Shown in pieces: positions 11,687-24,810 of a stretch of 64,000 nt of DNA (within the stretch, counting starts at the first letter, position 1; every line of letters begins with the position of its first letter). The notes beneath the pieces were generated by a model. It saw only the letters and a program-made list of their open reading frames with translations, had not been told where the DNA came from and made no database searches. The DNA is taken from positions 1,505,605,810-1,505,669,809 of the forward strand of contig NC_056744.1 of assembly GCF_019279795.1 (NCBI RefSeq). Direction: 5' to 3'. The position numbers and the translations under genes are program-made. Origin of the DNA: Protopterus annectens. Its lineage: Eukaryota; Chordata; Ceratodontiformes; Protopteridae.

Positions 11687-12840
11687 CTACAGTGTCAGTG
11701 TGTGTCTTATGCATTGCCTTTTTGCCAAGGCCTGGGCATACTTTGCACACCTCATCCTGCCTACAGTGGCAGGCTCAGGATGTTCCTCCTCCGAGTTCCT
11801 CTGTGCTTGTGCTGGCCTTGGCAATGGTGGGGGGCTGTGTGACCCTGCCCCGTGCTTTTCCTGATGCAGCTGTTTCCACAGGATCATATTGTGTAGCATG
11901 GCACATGCTATGAACATTTGTGTACATGTAGCTGGACAGTACTGCAAGGCTCCACCGGATATGTCAAGGCAGTGGAACTGTGACTTGAGCATCCCAAACA
12001 CATGCTCTACAATGATCCTGGTTTGTGCATGTGCCTCATTATGGTGTTCTTGTTCAGGTGTGTGTGCATTTCTGATGGGTGTCATCAGCCACTGCTCCAG
12101 TGAATAGCCAGCATCCCCCACTAGATGGCCATGTGGGATGTCCTCTGTGGCAAATGCCTGATACAGCTGTGAACAATGCCAAATGTGGGAGTCGTGATAA
12201 CTTCCAGGTCTGCCAGCAAACATATTCATGATAATGCCCTGGGCATCACAGATGACCTGGCAGTTGATGGAGGGGAAGCCCTTGCGGTTTTTGTAGACCC
12301 TGCCCTGCTCACCGCGTGGTGCTTTGATGTGGATGTGCATGCAGTCTATAGCACTGACTACCTCAGGGTATTCTGCTATATGGTGGAAGAGATGCATATG
12401 TCTGGTCAGCGCCTCACGGGCAGTGGGGAAATATATGTGCTCATTGGCATGTTGTGTTGTGGCATCCAGGAATGGATTGATTACCATGGATGCTGATACC
12501 TATGAGACCCTTATGATATCCCCAGTTGAGCTTTGGAAGGTACCTGTGGCTAGTATTCTTAAACCTAGATATACCTTGGTATCGACTGGGATGGGTCCCC
12601 CCCATTAGTTCTGTGTGTGAGACGTGGCTGGCACAGCTCAACGATTTGCTGTAGAATGTCCCTGACCACCCTATAGTGCTCTACTATCTCCAGCTCATGT
12701 AGGCCGTGGTAGATTACCCTGGGTCTGTACACTCTTCTCCTCCTCCTCCTCACTGTGGGTCAGTTGTCAGCATTCTCCTCCTCACCACCCTCAGTCTCTA
12801 GCACATATTGATGGAGTAAAGCAGCAGCAGCCTCTAACAT
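11687..12840 (-). pseudogene. PIF/Harbinger transposase (DDE_Tnp_4 family), broken
   Basis: Harbinger transposases cut and paste their element with a DDE catalytic triad. The protein can be followed from ATG 12840 (MLEAAAALLHQYVLE) through an arginine-rich stretch and VEHYRVVRD, then a helix-turn-helix region (ATGTFQSSTGD), to the catalytic core. There AIDCMHIHIKAP gives the first D, LVGDAGYSLEQW the second and RIIVEHVFGMLK the E, so the triad survives. The longest open part is 11687-12487. Compared with the copy at 46042, the N-terminal part has an in-frame stop soon after the start (ADN then stop) and another near 12500, with a shift between. A small acidic/proline tail follows the core. 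It is convergent with the Myb-like gene at 2619. Confidence 0.85.
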
Positions 12841-13990
12841 TTTTAGTTAGTTTTGCCAGGTAAAAATACTCCATCTGTGTACACTGGTGGTGTAGTGTTT
12901 GTGGGAAAAAACAGCCTGTAGGGTGTTTGCATAGTTTATAGTAGTGTGTGGGCTGCTGCATGTGTAATTGGCTGATTCTGATACATTCCACCTGCCAGCT
13001 ATGCTAGTTGCCGTTTCCCCTTCCCAGTTCCTTCCTATTTAAGCCCCGAGGTGCACCGCTCATACCCAATGCTCAAATATAAACAGTGCTGCCATTTCCA
13101 CTTTTTAATTTTTGGTTTAAATTCTGGTGCATGGTGCGCACACCCATTTAGGCTATGTACACAGTGCTCTAGTGCTCAGGCACATCTGACACACCCCCTT
13201 CTTTAGCTGTGTTTAGCTAAGGGAAAACACACGCCACAGAGCTCCAATGAGCTTACAGCAAGCATGACATACCCCCTTATGAAGTCACTCAGCTCTTACA
13301 CTTGCACTGTTGTATTGCTGCATCTACACGGTTAGGTACAAACCGACACTTTGAAGAAATCTGTGATTCAGTTTACCTCCCCTCATTTGCATACCCCAGT
13401 GTGTAGGTCATTAGTTACTGCACTTAAACGTTCCCTTTCCCCTTGACAACTGGTGCTCCCTGGTATTGTTTACATTCCGTATGTGATTGACTATAATGGC
13501 AAATTGCAGAACTAACTTAAAATTTATTTTTCTCATTTTTTTTTTTTTATTTTTGGCACGATCCCATTTGTGCGCCGCTACTCTAAGCTTAAACGGCTGA
13601 GATCAGCCAAAAAAAAGTTTAATTTAAAAAAAAAAATAAACGGTTTTTAATACCAATAGACTTATATTTGGCCATAGGCATGTGTATTAAACATAATACA
13701 TGCTTTTACATGAGCTGTCATGCCTCCGTTTTGTCAGATGCAGAAATGTGTTCGGTTACTAGCCGAATACATTTCTGCACTGATACTGTTCTAGCATGGA
13801 GACCTGGCAGCTTGTTGGATCACAAAATCACCTCATTTGCATGGTTTTCACCAGCAAATGAGATGATTTGCATATTTGCCGGTTTTCTGTGTAGAACAGT
13901 GTAGGACCACTCATGCACGTGAAAATGGCACTATCCTGGATCGCTCAGTGGCCGTTTTCCATGCAGGAGCTCCTACACTGTTCCTGCATG
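12841..13990 (-). promoter_or_regulatory. Harbinger transposase upstream region
   Basis: Read on the minus strand, this region aligns in patches with 44900-46041 upstream of the second transposase. Shared pieces include GGCAGGTGGAATG, CAATTACACA, a GTAAGCTCAT-GGAGCTC block, an A/T-rich run followed by GGCGCAC, and GCAAATCA-CTCAT with GCAAATGAGG. The patches stay in order over about 1.1 kb, so this is transposon DNA and not host promoter. The true element terminus was not found. Confidence 0.6.
12935..12940 (-). promoter_or_regulatory. TATA box of the Harbinger transposase
   Basis: TATAAA on the minus strand lies 95 bp upstream of the ATG at 12840. The second copy has TATAAA at the aligned position, with ACTATAAA then ACACCCTACA shared on either side. 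Confidence 0.6.
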
Positions 13991-14435
13991 GAGAATATGG
14001 CTTCCTGAATCTGAGGGATATATTTTTTCATAATCTTTATTATCAATTAAAACACTCCACCACCCTTTATCTGCCTTCATAATCAAATTAATATTTGTCT
14101 TAGATTGCTCAGGGCTTTTTTTCACCATGTCAATTTAAACTAATTGGTTTGAATAGGCACGCTTATAAGCCACCTAATATCTACGTTGGGCACTGTTTTA
14201 AAACTGCCGAAAATATAAGTTAAGGGGATATGAAATACACTGGGTTTCCTTAGGGTGGATTGGTAGGCTGAGTCACTCTTCTTAGACAAGATTACATTTT
14301 CTACAGATCATTAAAAAATAGTACTATTCACATTGGATGCCTATCAAGCAGACACAAAAACTAGTCCCTTTTGTAATGGTCTTTCTTCTTCAAAAGTTAA
14401 ACACAGCGATGTCAAGTTAAAAAAGTCACTATCAA
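13991..14435. other. No feature recognised
   Basis: A/T-rich sequence lies between the Harbinger upstream region and the 1.7 kb direct repeat. A short inverted repeat (CCATGCAGGA with TCCTGCATGG) occurs just upstream at about 13960-13992. Nothing else is seen. Confidence 0.35.
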
Positions 14436-15099
14436 CAGTACTTACAGTTTATTCAGACACATTCATTCTTTCCATCTCTGGCCATCTGTGTTCAAATTAC
14501 TCATGTTGTCCTCTTGCAACAGGTGACTGCCATTGCCACTGGATATTTCCATAAAATTCAAGTGATGAAATTTCATATTCTGAAGCCTCTTTTTGTTGTT
14601 GTTCCACCAAATCCTCAGTTGCTGATGTTCTAGTTGAACTTGATAATCCATTGACTCTGCTGCCAGTGTTGACATACTTGCTGATGTTTTCTGCCAAAAC
14701 CTTTCTGCCTTGTCACTCAGGGGTCTTAATGGAGGAGGGTATGTACTGCCCACACCTTTCTCTAAGCAACCAACATCAAACTTCTGATGCTGTATGAAAT
14801 CACTTTGTTTCTGTTTTTTTTTCCAGTCATAGTATCTCATTCAATTTGTTGATTTTTTTTTTTAACTAGGAATCCAGTTTTTTCACAAACTGACTGGTAG
14901 AACTATGATATATAGAAACAGTCAACAATAGTTTCTAAGACTCTTTGGAAAAAAGCACATATAGTATAGATTTGGAAGTAATTTCATGTTACAGTTTCAT
15001 GGTAGTGCCTAAAATTTTATATACGGTTATAATATGATCATTTCTATATAAGCTATTGGATTCCGTCTCTTGCTCTGTCTCTCAAGTCACATCCAACTC

Positions 15100-15700
15100 C
15101 TAGAGTAACCCCAAAGACAACAACTAAATAACGATTACATTATGTACATGTTCTCCATAAATATAATATTCATTCTAAATATAACATAAAATCCTTTATT
15201 CATTCTCTTGATGTGGAGTCATTATTATACATTTCCAAACTTGCTCTTATTTTTGGCCACAAGTAAATTTTTTGCTTTTGATGTATTTTGACAATTTGCT
15301 ATTCGGTTTTCTTAAAGAGGAGAAATATAAATTCTGTAAATTTAGTTGTTCTGTTTCCTTTATTCAGTTTCTTATTATTTTTCTTGCTATAGCTACTATT
15401 ATCCAAAAAGGGAATAACTATTTACATTACACCTGCTGGTATTAGAATATTATATAACATCAAATATTTATTAAGCTTACAATAGTTTCTCCATAATGCA
15501 TGACCTCTGTTTGTTCTTATTTTTCTAAGTTGTGCACATTCAACAAAACTATCTCCCAGACTGCATCTATATTTCATTATAGCTCCAGCATATACTGTTG
15601 TGATTCTAGCTATTTTATGTAGAGTATTGTGTGCCCTGTTTAAGAATTTCCATGTATATATTTCCAGATCATAAGTCTGAAAAACATTTAATTGATTTTA
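15100..15700 (-). mobile_element. Probable L1-type LINE 3' fragment inside the direct repeat
   Basis: Minus-strand text around 15450-15680 reads KFLNRAHNTLHKIARIT, then MKYRCSLGDSFVECAQLRK and ALWRNYCKLNKYLM. It resembles the C-terminal end of L1-group ORF2 proteins by layout, but no catalytic motif is present. Other LINE clades are possible. The same fragment is present in the right repeat copy. Confidence 0.35.
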
Positions 15701-15956
15701 ACCTTAATGTTTTTTTCTTCTAAAATAAATTTCATTTTTCAATTTTAAGCATTCGTGTCCAATGGTTATCTATTAACTGAAAATCTTGTCTTCTTATTAT
15801 TTTATATCAGTAATAGAGATTTATTATTACTGTCTGTATAAGGTATCTCATTTATGTACTCTACCAATCTGAGGAATCTTTAAGGTGAATTCAGTGAAGC
15901 TTTGAGTTCCCTTAAATATCTATTCTCTAATGGCCTGTACAGTTAACAAACTTCCT

Positions 15957-16093
<137 letters not shown>

Positions 16094-16203
16094 ATTTACT
16101 TGAGAAGCTCGAAATACTGAAATCTCGAATTTCAGTATCTTGAGACCAAGAAGTGGAATCCACAAAACAACGAAAACTACAAACAGTGAAATTCAAAACC
16201 TCG

Positions 16204-18572
16204 CTAGTAAATGAAAGTATTTTCAAGAGGCCTATCAAATATGCAAGTACTACAGGAGACTTTACTGTTTATAATTATTCTGATTTTAATTTTGATGACT
16301 GCATTTGTGATTTACTTTCACGTGGTGAAACTTTTGTTCCCAGCAAAAAGATGAACGTAGAACATTTTATTATTGATTTGAAAGTATTTGTGAGAAAGTT
16401 AAATTTAGGCTTACTGTTTCAAAATACTGAATAGGTAACTAAACCATTATATGTCTCAAGTTTCTTTAATCCACCTTTGCACCCTACATTGGAACTTTTT
16501 GAAAAACTATGCGAGTTGGATTTTCGCAACCTAGACATATTTAACTTTAGGAATAAAATGTACAACTTGACACAAAATGAATTGAACACATTGAACATGA
16601 TTATGCACACAGGAAACATTAGATTTATAAAGCCCGATAAGGGTGGTGGTATGACTATATTCAACATCTATGACTATAATAAGGCACTAGAAAATATTTT
16701 AACTAGTAATACATATGCATTGAGCTCTATAAACGAGCTAAATGGTGCATATAAACGTATTAGAGGAATTATACATTACCATTTTATTGAAGGTAACATA
16801 GATATTGATGAATTCAGCTACATGAATGTGTCCCATCCAAGGACACCTACTATGTTCGGTGTTCCTAAAATCCATAAGGATGTACTACAACCTCTGTTTA
16901 GGCCCATTGTAGATGCATGGGGGTCCATAACTTACCCAATAGCAAAATTCATTGATAATAATTTAAACACTTTTATACTAAGTGAAAAATATATGTTAAA
17001 AGATTCATGGGACTTTCTGTCCATCATGGGGTCTATTGACTATAATGAAATGGATATTTTGGTAACAATTGATGTCAAGGACTTGTATTCCGTTATTCCA
17101 CATGAAACTGGTATGGAGTGGTTTAATTTATTTTTGTATGAAAAGGGCTTAAGCCAAGGAAAAATCAATTTATTTGATCAATTATTAGATATTTGTTTAA
17201 GAAACAATTTTATAATTTTTAACAAAAACATTTACTTACAAACTGAAGGGGTAGCAATGGGGTCTCCATGTGGGGGCCTGTATGCTAACATAGTGATGCA
17301 CATATGGGAGAAGAAACATGTGTTTACAACAGAATATTTTAAATATTGTAAGACGTATTTACACTTTTTAGATGATATATTTATTTTGTGGAGCGGAAAT
17401 GTTGAAAAATTAAATGAATTTTTGGTGCACATAAATTTAACAACAATTTTTTTTAAATTCACAGCAGTAATAAACTCTAACAATATAGCATATCTGGATG
17501 TGTTATTAGAAAAAGATAATATAAAAAAAGTGTTTACATCTGAAATACACCAAAAAGAAACTTATAGTAACAGTTTGTTACATTTTAACAGCTGCCATCC
17601 TTTTTCACAAAAAGAGCAGTGTTAAAAGGCCAATTTGTGAGGGCCTCTAGAATGGTTAGTAATAGAGAAGATTTCATACAGGAATGTTTGAACTTGAGTG
17701 AAATGTTTAGAAACAGAGGCTATCCAGATAAATTAATAAGTAACATTATGCATGAAATGGTAGCTAAATGGGACAATTTAGTTTATATCCCATTAATTTT
17801 AAAGACAACCATCCCAGTAGATAATGAAACATTGATGGAAAATACAGGGGATTCAGAAGACAAAAACAGTGAGGTTACAATTTCTAACAACACTGACAAA
17901 ACAGTTACTGTAAAAGATACTAAAAGTTTTACTAAAAGTTTTATTACAACCTTTAATTCGGATAGTGAGGCAATAAACAGTATTATAAAGAAAAACTGGT
18001 TGCTTATCCAAGCAGATAGGTCATTACATGGTTATTTTGACACTATGCCACCAATAGTATATAAAAAAGGAATGAATTTGAAGAATTGCTTAGCACAAAA
18101 ACCAAATAGAGGTTTTGGTAGAACATATAGATGTGGCAGGTGTAAATACTGTTCTTTTGTGTTTGAAACTAATGAAGTTTTGATTAATGGTATTAAGGTT
18201 CACTTGAAAGAAAAGGCTTGCTGTGATAGTGAAAAGGTTGTTTATTGTGCCTTATGTTGTAATTGTACCACGTTTTACGTGGGTAAAATGGAAAGGAAAC
18301 TCAAAGAACGAATAGGAGAGCATATTAGGGCTATACATGACCACAATGATTTAAATGCCTTAGCAAAACACATTAGTATAGAAACTTCTCATAAGTTTAA
18401 ATTTGTTGTTCTTGATGTTCAAAAAGTCGACAGTAGAGGTGGAGCATGGCAATTAAAACTTGAAAAATTAGAATTAGAATGGCAACTCAAACTGAATGCA
18501 TACAACTGGCCAGGTTTGAACAACTTAGTATCAATTGCAAGTATACTCAAGATAAAATCTCTTATGCGATAG
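16204..18572 (+). pseudogene. Penelope-like element: reverse transcriptase with GIY-YIG endonuclease
   Basis: Penelope-like elements carry a telomerase-related reverse transcriptase and, in most families, a C-terminal GIY-YIG nuclease. In order the sequence shows an N-terminal block (NYSDFNFDDCICDLLSRG, GETFVPSKKM), IRFIKPDKGGGMTIFN, RTPTMFGVPKIHK, RPIVDAWGS, reverse transcriptase motif A (VTIDVKDLYSVIPH), motif B (GVAMGSPCGGLYANI) and motif C (YLHFLDDIFILWSG, with both aspartates). After an acidic linker come YRCGRCKYCSF and the nuclease core FYVGKMERKLKERIGEHI. The last codon is at 18570-18572. The frame is interrupted about twice, so the copy is not functional as it stands but looks young. 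The nearest named group from memory is Neptune/Poseidon. It is flanked by 1.7 kb direct repeats. Confidence 0.88.
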
Positions 18573-20036
18573 TATTAATAGAGTTAACATTGCCATTATT
18601 ACAAAATTAAAAAACTAAAAAGTTAATATTACTTTCTTTATAATAAATCATATATATGCATTCATATATTTTTTCATAGTAAATTATATATGTACATATT
18701 CATTTTTATATATAATTTTATATATATATTAAAATATTATTATATTCTCATACATGTATATATGAAAAAAACTATATATGTATTTTTTAATATACATGTT
18801 TTTTTTAGTCATTTTTTAATATTCATTCAATGTATGGTCTTATGCTAAATTTATACAACATAAAAATGAATTATTATGAGAGATTAATTCTTAAATGAAG
18901 TTGTTTTTAATATTTTTAATATTTTTAAACATTTATTTATAAATTCTATAATTATAATTAATTGATCTTTAAAAGTTACTTTTTCTATTATATGTGTATC
19001 ACCTAGATTAATTTTTCACATTATTTAAAATCAATACACCTCAATATCTATCATGTTATGTACTTTTTTAAAATTATGTATCTACAAATATTTACATCGC
19101 ACACTATACAATATATACGAGTTGCTTGCATATCATTCGCACAATGCACCATTTACTCGTAGTGCACATTTAGATACACACAGTAGTTTTCAATGCGTGT
19201 TATGGTAGTTATTTTTGAGAGAAAAAACAGTATTAACTTCTTACAACAACAATATTTCGTGATAGAACTTGTGTATTATTAACTAAGAAAAAAATTTTGT
19301 TTTCCCTTTTGTCTACAGTATTAAGAAACAAAATAATTATATATATATATACACGCTAGTTTTATTTAAAGTGTATTATACATATACACAAATGTTCATT
19401 TCATGCAATGTTGGCTTTTAACTGACTGTTGTTTTACTATGTATTACGAAGGTATTTATTTATGATTTAATGGCTGGATCAACAGACGGCCATTTGTTTG
19501 GTTATAAAAACATCGCAGTATTACAATGAAAATTTTATACACACACTAACTTTAGCAAAGTATTATTTTTAACATAATGATATTTAATTGCTAATTATGT
19601 GTTAAAAATCAAAAGTTTTTTTTGCATTATGGTTGTTTATGTTAAAAAATTTTATTATTATCAACTTCCGACAACTGTTGCAGAAACTCGTATTGATTTA
19701 ACTATAATGATGATGAATTAGAATGTTAATGTTTTTATTAATTGCAAAAAGCTGATCAAATATTTTGTGTTACAACATATAGTTTTTCTTTTCCTTTTTG
19801 ATTCATATGTGCAGGGTTGGAGTCCGTGGGGTCATGTATTTTTTAACATAATAAACACGCTAATCGAAAATGTTAAAAACAAAATGTGTGCTGCTGGAAT
19901 GCAATGTATGATTAATTTATGTAGGTTTATGTTTTGTTTTATGATAGCACTTTAAATACAGATTTATGGCAGCTAATTTCTTGCTTACATCACGAGTGGG
20001 TACTATTTAAACTACAGGAAGTGATGCATTAACTGT
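18573..20036. other. A/T-rich 3' region of the Penelope-like element
   Basis: There is no coding frame of note. The sequence is very A/T-rich (TATATA and TTTTTAAT runs at 18650-18830) and lies between the Penelope stop codon and the hammerhead-like motif. The element's true 3' end is not visible. Confidence 0.4.
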
Positions 20037-20070
20037 TTGACAAAGTTTGGCAGGCGCCAAACGAAAGCGC
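20037..20070 (+). ncRNA. Degenerate hammerhead-ribozyme-like motif at the Penelope 3' side
   Basis: Penelope-like elements are known to carry hammerhead ribozymes in their terminal repeats. Here a perfect 7-bp stem (GTTTGGC 20045-20051 with GCCAAAC 20056-20062, loop AGGC) is followed at once by GAAA and GCGC. This is the layout of stem II plus the GAAA core strand. The other core strand, expected as CTGANGA, reads TTGACAA at 20037-20043, so two of seven bases differ and self-cleavage is doubtful. A related motif lies at 24853-24886. Confidence 0.4.
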
Positions 20071-20156
20071 TTATTTTATTGTGTGTATTCTTATTTATAC
20101 TATTAAAACTTCGTTGGTCAAGTTTGTGGTTCGTGGATTTTTTGGAAAAGTTGTTG

Positions 20157-21659
20157 CAGTACTTACAGTTTATTCAGACACATTCATTCTTTCCATCTCT
20201 GGCCATCTGTGTTCAAATTACTCATGTTGTCCTCTTGCAACAGGTGACTGCCATTGCCACTGATTATTTCCATAAAATTCAAGTGATGAAATTTCATATT
20301 CTGAAGCCTCTTTTTGTTGTTGTTTCACCAAATCCTCAATTGCTGATGTTCTAGTTGAACTTGATAATCCATTGACTCTGCTGCCAGTGCTGACATACTT
20401 GCTGATGTTTTCTGCCAAAACCTTTCTGCCTTGTCACTCAGGGGTCTTAATGGGGGAGGGTATGTACTGCCCACACCTTTCTCTAAGCAACCAACATCAA
20501 ACTTCTGATGGTGTATGAAATCACTTTGTTTCTGTTTTTTTTTTTCCAGTCATAGTGTCTCATTCAATTTGTTGATTTTTTTTTTTAACTAGGAATCCAG
20601 TTTTTTCACAAACTGACTGGTAGAACTATGATATATAGAAACAGTCAACAATAGTTTCTAAGACTCCTTGGAAAAAAGCACATATAGTATAGAATTGGAA
20701 GTAATTTCATGTTACAGTTTCATGGTAGTGCTTAAAATTTTATATACGGTTATAATATGATCATTTCTATATAAGCTATTGGATTCCGTCTCTTGTTCTG
20801 TCTCTCAAGTCACATCCAACTCCTAGAGTAACCCCAAAGACAACAACTAAATAACGATTACATTATGTACATGTTCTCCATAAATATAATATTCATTCTA
20901 AATATAACATAAAATCCTTTATTCATTCTCTTGATGTGGAGTCATTATTATACATTTCCAAACTTGCTCTTATTTTTGGCCACAAGTAAATTTTTTGCGT
21001 TTGATGTATTTTGACAATTTGCTATTCAATTTTCTTAAAGAGGAGAAATATAAATTCTGTAAATTTAGTTGTTCTGTTTCCTTTATTCAGTTTCTTATTA
21101 TTTTTCTTGCTATAGCTACTATTGTCCAAAAAGGGAATAACTATTTACATTACACCTGCTGGTATTAGAATATTATATAACATCAAATATTTATTAAGCT
21201 TACAATTGTTTCTCCATAATGCATGACCCCTGTTTGTTCCTATTTTTCTAAGTTGTGCACATTCAACAAAACTATCTCCCAGACTGCATCTATATTTCAT
21301 TATAGCTCCAGCATATACTGTTGTGATTCTAGCTATTTTATGTAGAGTATTGTGTGCCCTGTTTAAGAATATCCATGTATATATTTTCGGATCATAAGTC
21401 TGAAAAACATTTAATTGATTTTAACCTTAATGTTTTTCAATTTTAAGCATTTGTGTCCAATGGTTATCTATTAACTGAAAATCTTGTCTTCTTATTATTT
21501 TATATCAGTAATAGAGATTTATTATTACTGTCTGTATAAGGTATCTCATTTATGTACTCTACCAATCTGAGGAATCTTTAAGGTGAATTCAGTGAAGCTT
21601 TGAGTTCCCTTAAATATCTATTCTCTAATGGCCTGTACAGTTAACAGTTAACAAACTTC

Positions 21660-21750
<91 letters not shown>

Positions 21751-21860
21751 ATTTACTTCAGAAGCTCGAAATACTGAAATCTCGAATTTCAGTATCTTGA
21801 GACCAAGAAGTGGAATCCACAAAACAACGAAAACTACAAACAGTGAAATTCAAAACCTCG
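20157..21860. repeat. Right copy of the 1.7 kb direct repeat
   Basis: It matches 14436-16203 almost base for base. Unlike the left copy, its right edge runs on without a break into the rest of a complete foldback MITE (to about 22366). That makes this the likely parental locus and the left copy the derived one. Confidence 0.8.
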
Positions 21861-21891
21861 AATACCGGAAGTTTTGAATTTTGCGGTTTTA

Positions 21892-21968
<77 letters not shown>

Positions 21969-22363
21969 ATCCACCACAGAAACACACACAATTACTCTAC
22001 TACATGAAAGCAGGGGGGGTAAGGCCCCCACACCCTCCTACTTAAATATTCTCACTCCGAGGTCACACTGCATACAAACACACACAAAACACGACCACAC
22101 AAGCTACTTTCTCTTCGCACACACACATCACAGCAACAAAATACACTGGCAAACACCACAGCCCCTACCCAAACCCCTTAACACACACACACTTACCTGA
22201 ATACATAACCATAACAGAACTTTAGAAGCATGAAATTCAAAACCTTCAGTATTCAAGGTTTTGAATTTCATGCTTCTAAACTTTCACTATTATGTGGATT
22301 CAGCTTCTTGGGCTTGAAATACTGAAATTTGAGATTTCAGTATTTCGAGCTTCTGAACAGAAC

Positions 22364-22366
<3 letters not shown>
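21749..22366. mobile_element. Foldback MITE A with (TA)n ends
   Basis: The arms are inverted copies: the left starts TATATGGATTTACTTCAG and continues AAGCTCGAAATACTGAAAT, and the complement of the right starts TATATGGGTTCTGTTCAG with the same continuation. Each arm contains further self-complementary words (GAAATACTGAAAT with ATTTCAGTAT). The centre holds a (CA)n tract (about 21894-21967) and a GC hairpin with CACACCCTCCTACTTAAATA after it (22011-22072), which is shared with two other elements in the window. There is no coding sequence. TA repeats at both ends fit a TA target, but the superfamily is unknown. Confidence 0.6.
22221..22280. repeat. Perfect 26-bp inverted repeat (hairpin)
   Basis: Positions 22221-22246 are exactly complementary to 22255-22280, leaving an 8-base loop. 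It belongs to the right arm of MITE A. Confidence 0.9.
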
Positions 22367-22421
<55 letters not shown>

Positions 22422-22429
22422 CTCTATTA

Positions 22430-24745
22430 TTTTTTAAGTGTTTTAATATTTGCTCTTTTCGTACAATTATACCAAGCTAAGAATGTATTTTATCTCAAAT
22501 ATAATGTCTTAATCTGCTGTGTCTAAACCTATATTCACTCACAGTGTCTTATGGCATTAAGAGGGTTCACCAGTGTCTAGAAAGAATAGAAATGAAAAAT
22601 TAGGATCCATAATTGTTACATTCCTATCATATTCAGTCGAGGAACTGGTGCTGAGATCTGTACAAACACTGTTAGATTTGCTAAGGACTTTTTAGTAGAA
22701 ACACTAGAGAAAAGGAAAGCTGCTTGGACTTTGGTGAAAACTTTAAAAACAATGATGTAAAAGGTCAACTAAGTTTTCAAATAAAAATAAAAATACAGTT
22801 CAAATCAAGTGCTCAAACATTTACTACACTAGAAGAGGCAGCTAACACATTGTAATCTCTTTAATTTCAAAAAAGTCTTTCTTAATATGAACAAAAATCT
22901 GCTTAATTCCTTGGATTCTCTACACTTTCCTCATTTCCCAAGACATTAAACAAACCATTGGGGGAATGACTAAGGCCTTTACCTTCAAGAGCAATTCTCT
23001 AGCTTCAAATTTATTGTTACATAGTTGGGCTGATGGATTAACTATTTTTTACCACAGGAGATGTCTGTTATGAGAAAGCCTATGCGGAAACAGATTCCAG
23101 ACTGTAGGTAACATCACTGGTAGAATGGATGTCATCAGGTAGTGTTTCACTCGCTACATGTCTGCCAACACTTGGACGACAACAATGTCAAGAACAAAAA
23201 GAGAAGGTCAAATTTGAGTTCCAGTAAGAACTTGCTAGACTATCCAGTTGCTGTGATTCCATCAAACTGAACCAAAAAAAAAAAAAAAAATGCACACTAA
23301 AAAGAAAATCAGTATATGTTTGAAAAACTCTGTAAAAAAATAATAACAGAATAAGTCACACAGGAGAACTTCAGTTTCATTCTGACAGTAAATAATTTTG
23401 TCCCCTTAAAGAAATTTCATCAGACTAGCATACTGTATCAATGATCATTAAAGATGAAAGGGATAAACATTAAATTTGTCTTTATCATATGGCTTTTTTA
23501 TCATGTGATTTTTTTTTTGTCTTTAAGCATGTTAAATATGGTATGTTTAATGAACTGATGAAGTCTCTTTTCAGAAATGAAAGTGCTTACTGGTACAATA
23601 AAGATGAAGTACACCTGTGTGATGACTTTTGCATTTTTTTGTTACAGAAGATTCAAGCATATACTAGTTTTTTCCTAAGTAGCTATCCAAATACGGGGCA
23701 CTGCTACAAAAAATGTTATATTTATTCATAGAAAAATGTCAGTTATGTGCTCCCTAGGCTGTATTACTCTATTTGTCTCCCTCCTGCAGACTCCTACATG
23801 ATGATTTCTGTCTAACTTATAAAGTTGCAAATGTCCCTGTCCTACTTGTCCTACTTCACCTACTGTGTGTTTGTAAAACAGGAAACACCAGAAATATCAG
23901 TTTTAAAGACAAAAAAAAAACTACAGCACTATATAAATATGGCCTTTTGTGCCCATGGTCTTAAACTATCCACTTGCTGTGAGTCCATTAAACTGAACCA
24001 AAGAAAGAAAGAAAGAAAGAAAGAAACACACCAATATTTCTCCCAAAGGATACCCTACCTTTCTAATTAGCTCTCTTTCTGTGTTAAACAAAGCAATTTT
24101 TCCAGTCTCTTTAAATGTGAGTTTGACAGATGCAGGGATAAACACAGAATAATCACAGATCTGGCCTCTCAGTCCTTTGCTGAGAGAAGAAATTGGAAAA
24201 CTGCAGTGACTAGGCTGTTAATGGCCCTATGGATCAATAGCCTAATATATACCAATTAAACTCTGAAACTATGCACTTATTAAACTCTGAAACTATGGAC
24301 TTATTTTAAATACGCAAATCAATAGATAAATAAGTATATTAGTTGTAGCACTTTTCATTGGATAGTGAAGAACTAAAATCTTTTCAGTGCTAGGGAGTTA
24401 TTTTGCTATAATAAGAATTGTATTATACCAGCTGTAGGTTTATTTTATTATTATTGTTACCTACATTTTACAAGTCACTTTTATCTGCATTTTTTGCTTC
24501 CATATATCACCACTAGGGCAACTAATGGCTGAATACTTTTAACTGTGTGACTTTTCTTAGTTCCATATAAGTTTGCTAAATATCCTTTACCAAGACTGCA
24601 GTCACAAATGGCTTGAGTTTGCAAACTTATTTCAGAGTCCTGCACTTTGACCTCATATGGCTGACTAAGCAGATGATTAATAGGAGTGCAAGACTGCACA
24701 ATTCCCTGAGTTGGGAAATTTGCCCTTAGCCTGTGTTTGTATGAT

Positions 24746-24750
<5 letters not shown>
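22430..24750. other. No gene recognised
   Basis: The sequence is A/T-rich with short frames lacking motifs, an A-run (23275-23290) and (AAAG)n at 24002-24025. Two similar 40-bp pieces (TATCCAGTTGCTGTGATTCC near 23240 and a close relative near 23967) hint at a small duplicated repeat. Confidence 0.4.
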
Positions 24751-24800
<50 letters not shown>

Positions 24801-24810
24801 CTATATTAGA

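Noticed and set aside
14463-14840. 125-codon minus-strand frame, repeated in the right direct repeat
   Set aside because: Its presence in both copies reflects the recent duplication and not selection; no known motif was found, so it is not called a gene.
23554-23585. Hammerhead ribozyme at CTGATGA ... GAAAG
   Set aside because: No stem II can form between the two core strands; the match is chance.
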